64,000 bases of DNA from CAVVFX01 sp963747535. GTDB lineage: Bacteria > Acidobacteriota > Terriglobia > Bryobacterales > Bryobacteraceae. The notes under the pieces were generated by a model that was given only the letters and a program-made list of their open reading frames with translations, was not told the origin of the DNA and ran no database searches. The position numbers and the translations under genes are program-made. Within the stretch, counting starts at the first letter, position 1. Each line of letters starts with the position of its first letter. Shown piece after piece: positions 62,075 to 64,000 of the stretch. The stretch spans positions 62,001 to 126,000 of the forward strand of contig CAVVFX010000026.1 in the NCBI GenBank assembly GCA_963747535.1, given 5' to 3'.

Positions 62075-62203
62075 CTATCGTATGCAGCTTGTTCTGCCTG
62101 ACATCAAGGGGCCCCGAAACCGCGGGAGCGGATCCAACGAGCTATCGGCGCCGTAAGGGGGGTGTCCCGGCGGCCTCACACAAGGGTCAGCCATTATAGG
62201 AGT

Positions 62204-63340
62204 GTGAATGTTTCGCAAGGCCGGGTTGCCGCGTACAACGTACTGACAGGTGTCGAGCGTGGGGCTTTTTCTTCGGACTTGCTGGCGCGGGAGACGGCGA
62301 CCCTCGAGTCGCGCGATGCCGGACTGGCTGAGGAGATTGCGCTCGGGGTGCTGCGTTGGCGCGGCGCGATCGACTGGATGATTCAGAAGCTTTCCGGGCG
62401 CTCCGTGCAGAAGCTCGACCGCGAGGTGCTGGCAGCCTTGCGCATGGGCGTTTACCAGTTGCGATGGCTTGACCGCATCCCGGCACATGCGGCAATCAAT
62501 GAGAGCGTCGAGCTGATTAAGAAAGCACGGAAACGGTCGGCTGCCGGGTTTGCCAATGCCGTGCTGCGGAAAGTTACACGGGAGCCGGTGGAGTGGCCTG
62601 ATGAGGCTACCCGGTTATCCTGTCCTCAGTGGTTGTTGGATCGGTGGTCCCGGCGGTATGGGGCGGAGGCTGCGCGCGGGATTGCGGAGGCTGCGTTGCT
62701 GCGTCCGGAGCGGTTTGTGCGGGTGCGTCCGGGACGCGATGTGCCAGATGGATTGTCAGCTACCGAGGTTCCGGGAGCTTATGTTGGGCAGGCGGATGAG
62801 TTGCCGGCCCAGGATATTTCGGCGCAGACGATTGTTCCTTTGCTCGAACTTCAGCCCGGGCAGACTTTTTTGGATGTCTGTTCAGCGCCGGGGAATAAGA
62901 CGGCGCAGGCTTTGGAGACTGCGGTCCACGGGATCGCCTGCGACGTTTCGCCCGCGCGGCTGCAACTGGTGCGGCGGGTCGGGATCCCGCTGGTGACGCT
63001 GGATGCGACCCAGCCATTGCCGTTTGGGCGCAAGTTCGACCGGATTCTGGTGGACACTCCGTGCTCCGGGACTGGAACTCTGGGACGCAACCCGGATATC
63101 AAATGGAAGCTGCAGCAGGACGATATTGCCGATCTGCAGCAGCGGCAGGTGGCGATCCTGCGAAATGCCCTGGCGCTGCTCGCTCCGGGCGGAAGGCTGG
63201 TTTATTCCACGTGCTCGCTCGAAACTGAAGAGAATGAGGCGGTTCCGGAGATCGCCGGAATTGAAAGCGTCCGTCATACAGTACAGCGGATTCCCGGTAG
63301 AGATCGCGGTGACGGTTTTTTTGCCGCCGTGATAACCTAA
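62204..63340 (+). CDS. rsmB: 16S rRNA (cytosine(967)-C(5))-methyltransferase RsmB
   Basis: 378 residues from GTG 62204 (a GTG at 62162 is also in frame; the ribosome site for either is poorly spaced). An N-terminal NusB-like domain (RVAAYNVLTGVERGAFSSDL, YQLRWLDRIPAHAAINE) is followed by the SAM-dependent methyltransferase: SAPGNKT, DTPCSGTGTLGRNPD with the release cysteine, and YSTCSLETEENE with the catalytic cysteine. It modifies C967 of 16S rRNA. Confidence 0.92.
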   Translation: MNVSQGRVAAYNVLTGVERGAFSSDLLARETATLESRDAGLAEEIALGVLRWRGAIDWMIQKLSGRSVQKLDREVLAALRMGVYQLRWLDRIPAHAAINESVELIKKARKRSAAGFANAVLRKVTREPVEWPDEATRLSCPQWLLDRWSRRYGAEAARGIAEAALLRPERFVRVRPGRDVPDGLSATEVPGAYVGQADELPAQDISAQTIVPLLELQPGQTFLDVCSAPGNKTAQALETAVHGIACDVSPARLQLVRRVGIPLVTLDATQPLPFGRKFDRILVDTPCSGTGTLGRNPDIKWKLQQDDIADLQQRQVAILRNALALLAPGGRLVYSTCSLETEENEAVPEIAGIESVRHTVQRIPGRDRGDGFFAAVIT

Positions 63341-63363
63341 GAGATTACGTAGTTTCCATCCAG

Positions 63364-64000
63364 ATGGCTCTGATTGTACCTTCCATTCTTTCTGCCGATT
63401 TCGCCCGTCTGGCCGACGAAATCCATCGGGTCGAACAGGGTGGCGCCACCATGATTCACATCGATATCATGGACGGCCACTTCGTCCCGAATCTCACGAT
63501 GGGTCCGCCTCTGGTGAGTTCGATTCGCAAAGTCACGAAGGCGAAGTTCGACGTCCATCTGATGATTGAGGATCCGGATCGTTATGCGGCCGATTTTATC
63601 GAGGCCGGGGCCAATCATGTCTCGGTGCACCAGGAAGCGTGCGTGCATCTGGATCGGACGCTGCGGCATATCCGCAGTCATGGGGCGGGGCCCGGGGTGG
63701 TGCTGAATCCGGCGACTCCGATCCACACACTGGAAGACGTACTGGATCTGGTGGATCACGTGCTGATTATGAGCGTGAACCCGGGATTTGGCGGGCAGGA
63801 GTTTATCCCTCGCTCGCTCGACAAGATCCGGCAGTTGCGCCGGTGGCGGGCGGAACGGCGGTTAAATTTCGCGATTGAGATCGATGGCGGTGTTTCGCGC
63901 GATAATGTTGCGGAGATCGTCAAAGCAGGTTGCGACTGGCTGGTAGCGGGGTCCTCGGTATTTCATAGTGCCGATCCGGCTGCAACCGTGAAGGAAATGC
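63364..64000 (+). CDS. rpe: Ribulose-phosphate 3-epimerase, 3' end beyond window
   Basis: The first 212 residues from ATG 63364. PSILSADFARL, HIDIMDGHFVPNLTMGP, DVHLMI, VLIMSVNPGFGGQ and EIDGGVSRDN are the canonical Rpe barrel motifs with the metal and catalytic His/Asp residues. It interconverts ribulose-5-phosphate and xylulose-5-phosphate in the pentose phosphate pathway. Its 23-bp spacing from rsmB suggests co-transcription. Confidence 0.96.
   Translation, partial: MALIVPSILSADFARLADEIHRVEQGGATMIHIDIMDGHFVPNLTMGPPLVSSIRKVTKAKFDVHLMIEDPDRYAADFIEAGANHVSVHQEACVHLDRTLRHIRSHGAGPGVVLNPATPIHTLEDVLDLVDHVLIMSVNPGFGGQEFIPRSLDKIRQLRRWRAERRLNFAIEIDGGVSRDNVAEIVKAGCDWLVAGSSVFHSADPAATVKEM

Noticed and set aside
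1..64000. CRISPR arrays, rRNA genes or an origin of replication
   Set aside because: No regularly spaced repeat-spacer pattern, no rRNA sequence and no DnaA-box cluster were seen; the dispersed repeats are irregularly placed.

Overview
The window is high-GC bacterial DNA, about 64 kb. The gene families suggest a soil Acidobacteriota of the Solibacter/Bryobacterales type: Oar-like TonB receptors with an N-terminal carboxypeptidase-regulatory domain, periplasmic two-component propeller sensor kinases, several Tat-exported PIG-L deacetylases and enolase-superfamily enzymes, a DUF1624 protein, and dispersed palindromic repeats. This assignment is inferred from gene content; no rRNA gene is present.

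Positions 1-11.0 kb hold the end of a nonribosomal peptide cluster: an MFS exporter (cut by the window edge), MbtH protein, free-standing condensation protein, SyrP/TauD-type dioxygenase, a dimodular NRPS (C*-A-T-C-A-T; hand-read codes suggest Gln then Ile) and a type II thioesterase, probably followed by a small ORF and a GNAT protein. Positions 12.1-17.0 kb hold an ECF sigma/anti-sigma pair and then a two-gene unit, an unknown protein plus a TPR-CHAT protease, whose Shine-Dalgarno lies inside an 11-bp inverted repeat.

Positions 17.0-31.9 kb are mostly minus-strand signalling and transport genes: a Tat-exported TIM-barrel isomerase, a PspF-like sigma-54 activator, a DoxX protein without a normal start codon, a propeller histidine kinase with its NarL-type regulator, a second kinase duplicated from the first, a solute-binding lipoprotein, a chimeric gene (sensor head joined to a receptor tail) and an intact Oar-like receptor. 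Positions 32-44 kb carry DUF1624, three PIG-L deacetylases, a lone HicB, two enolase-superfamily enzymes, an APC permease, a small holin-like membrane protein, a GGCT-like protein and an alpha/beta hydrolase. Positions 44-53 kb hold a repeat-rich gap, a hybrid histidine kinase and a compact peptide ABC importer operon whose ATPase appears to start at CTG.

Positions 53.1-59.5 kb form an accessory locus that I consider the best candidate for an undescribed system: a small winged-helix-like protein, an AAA+ ATPase and an FtsK/SpoIIIE motor with an N-terminal RecB/Cas4-like nuclease-type domain. Directly behind it come a tRNA-Asn-like 3' fragment, a MazF-type toxin pair, two ordered fragments of a second copy of the FtsK gene, and between them a VapBC-type pair whose toxin is frameshifted. 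After a repeat-bearing gap, 60.3-64 kb returns to core genes: SpoIIM-like, RDD, RsmB and Rpe (cut by the window end).

A mosaic family of hairpin-forming repeats lies in many gaps between 24 and 53 kb, often between convergent genes.
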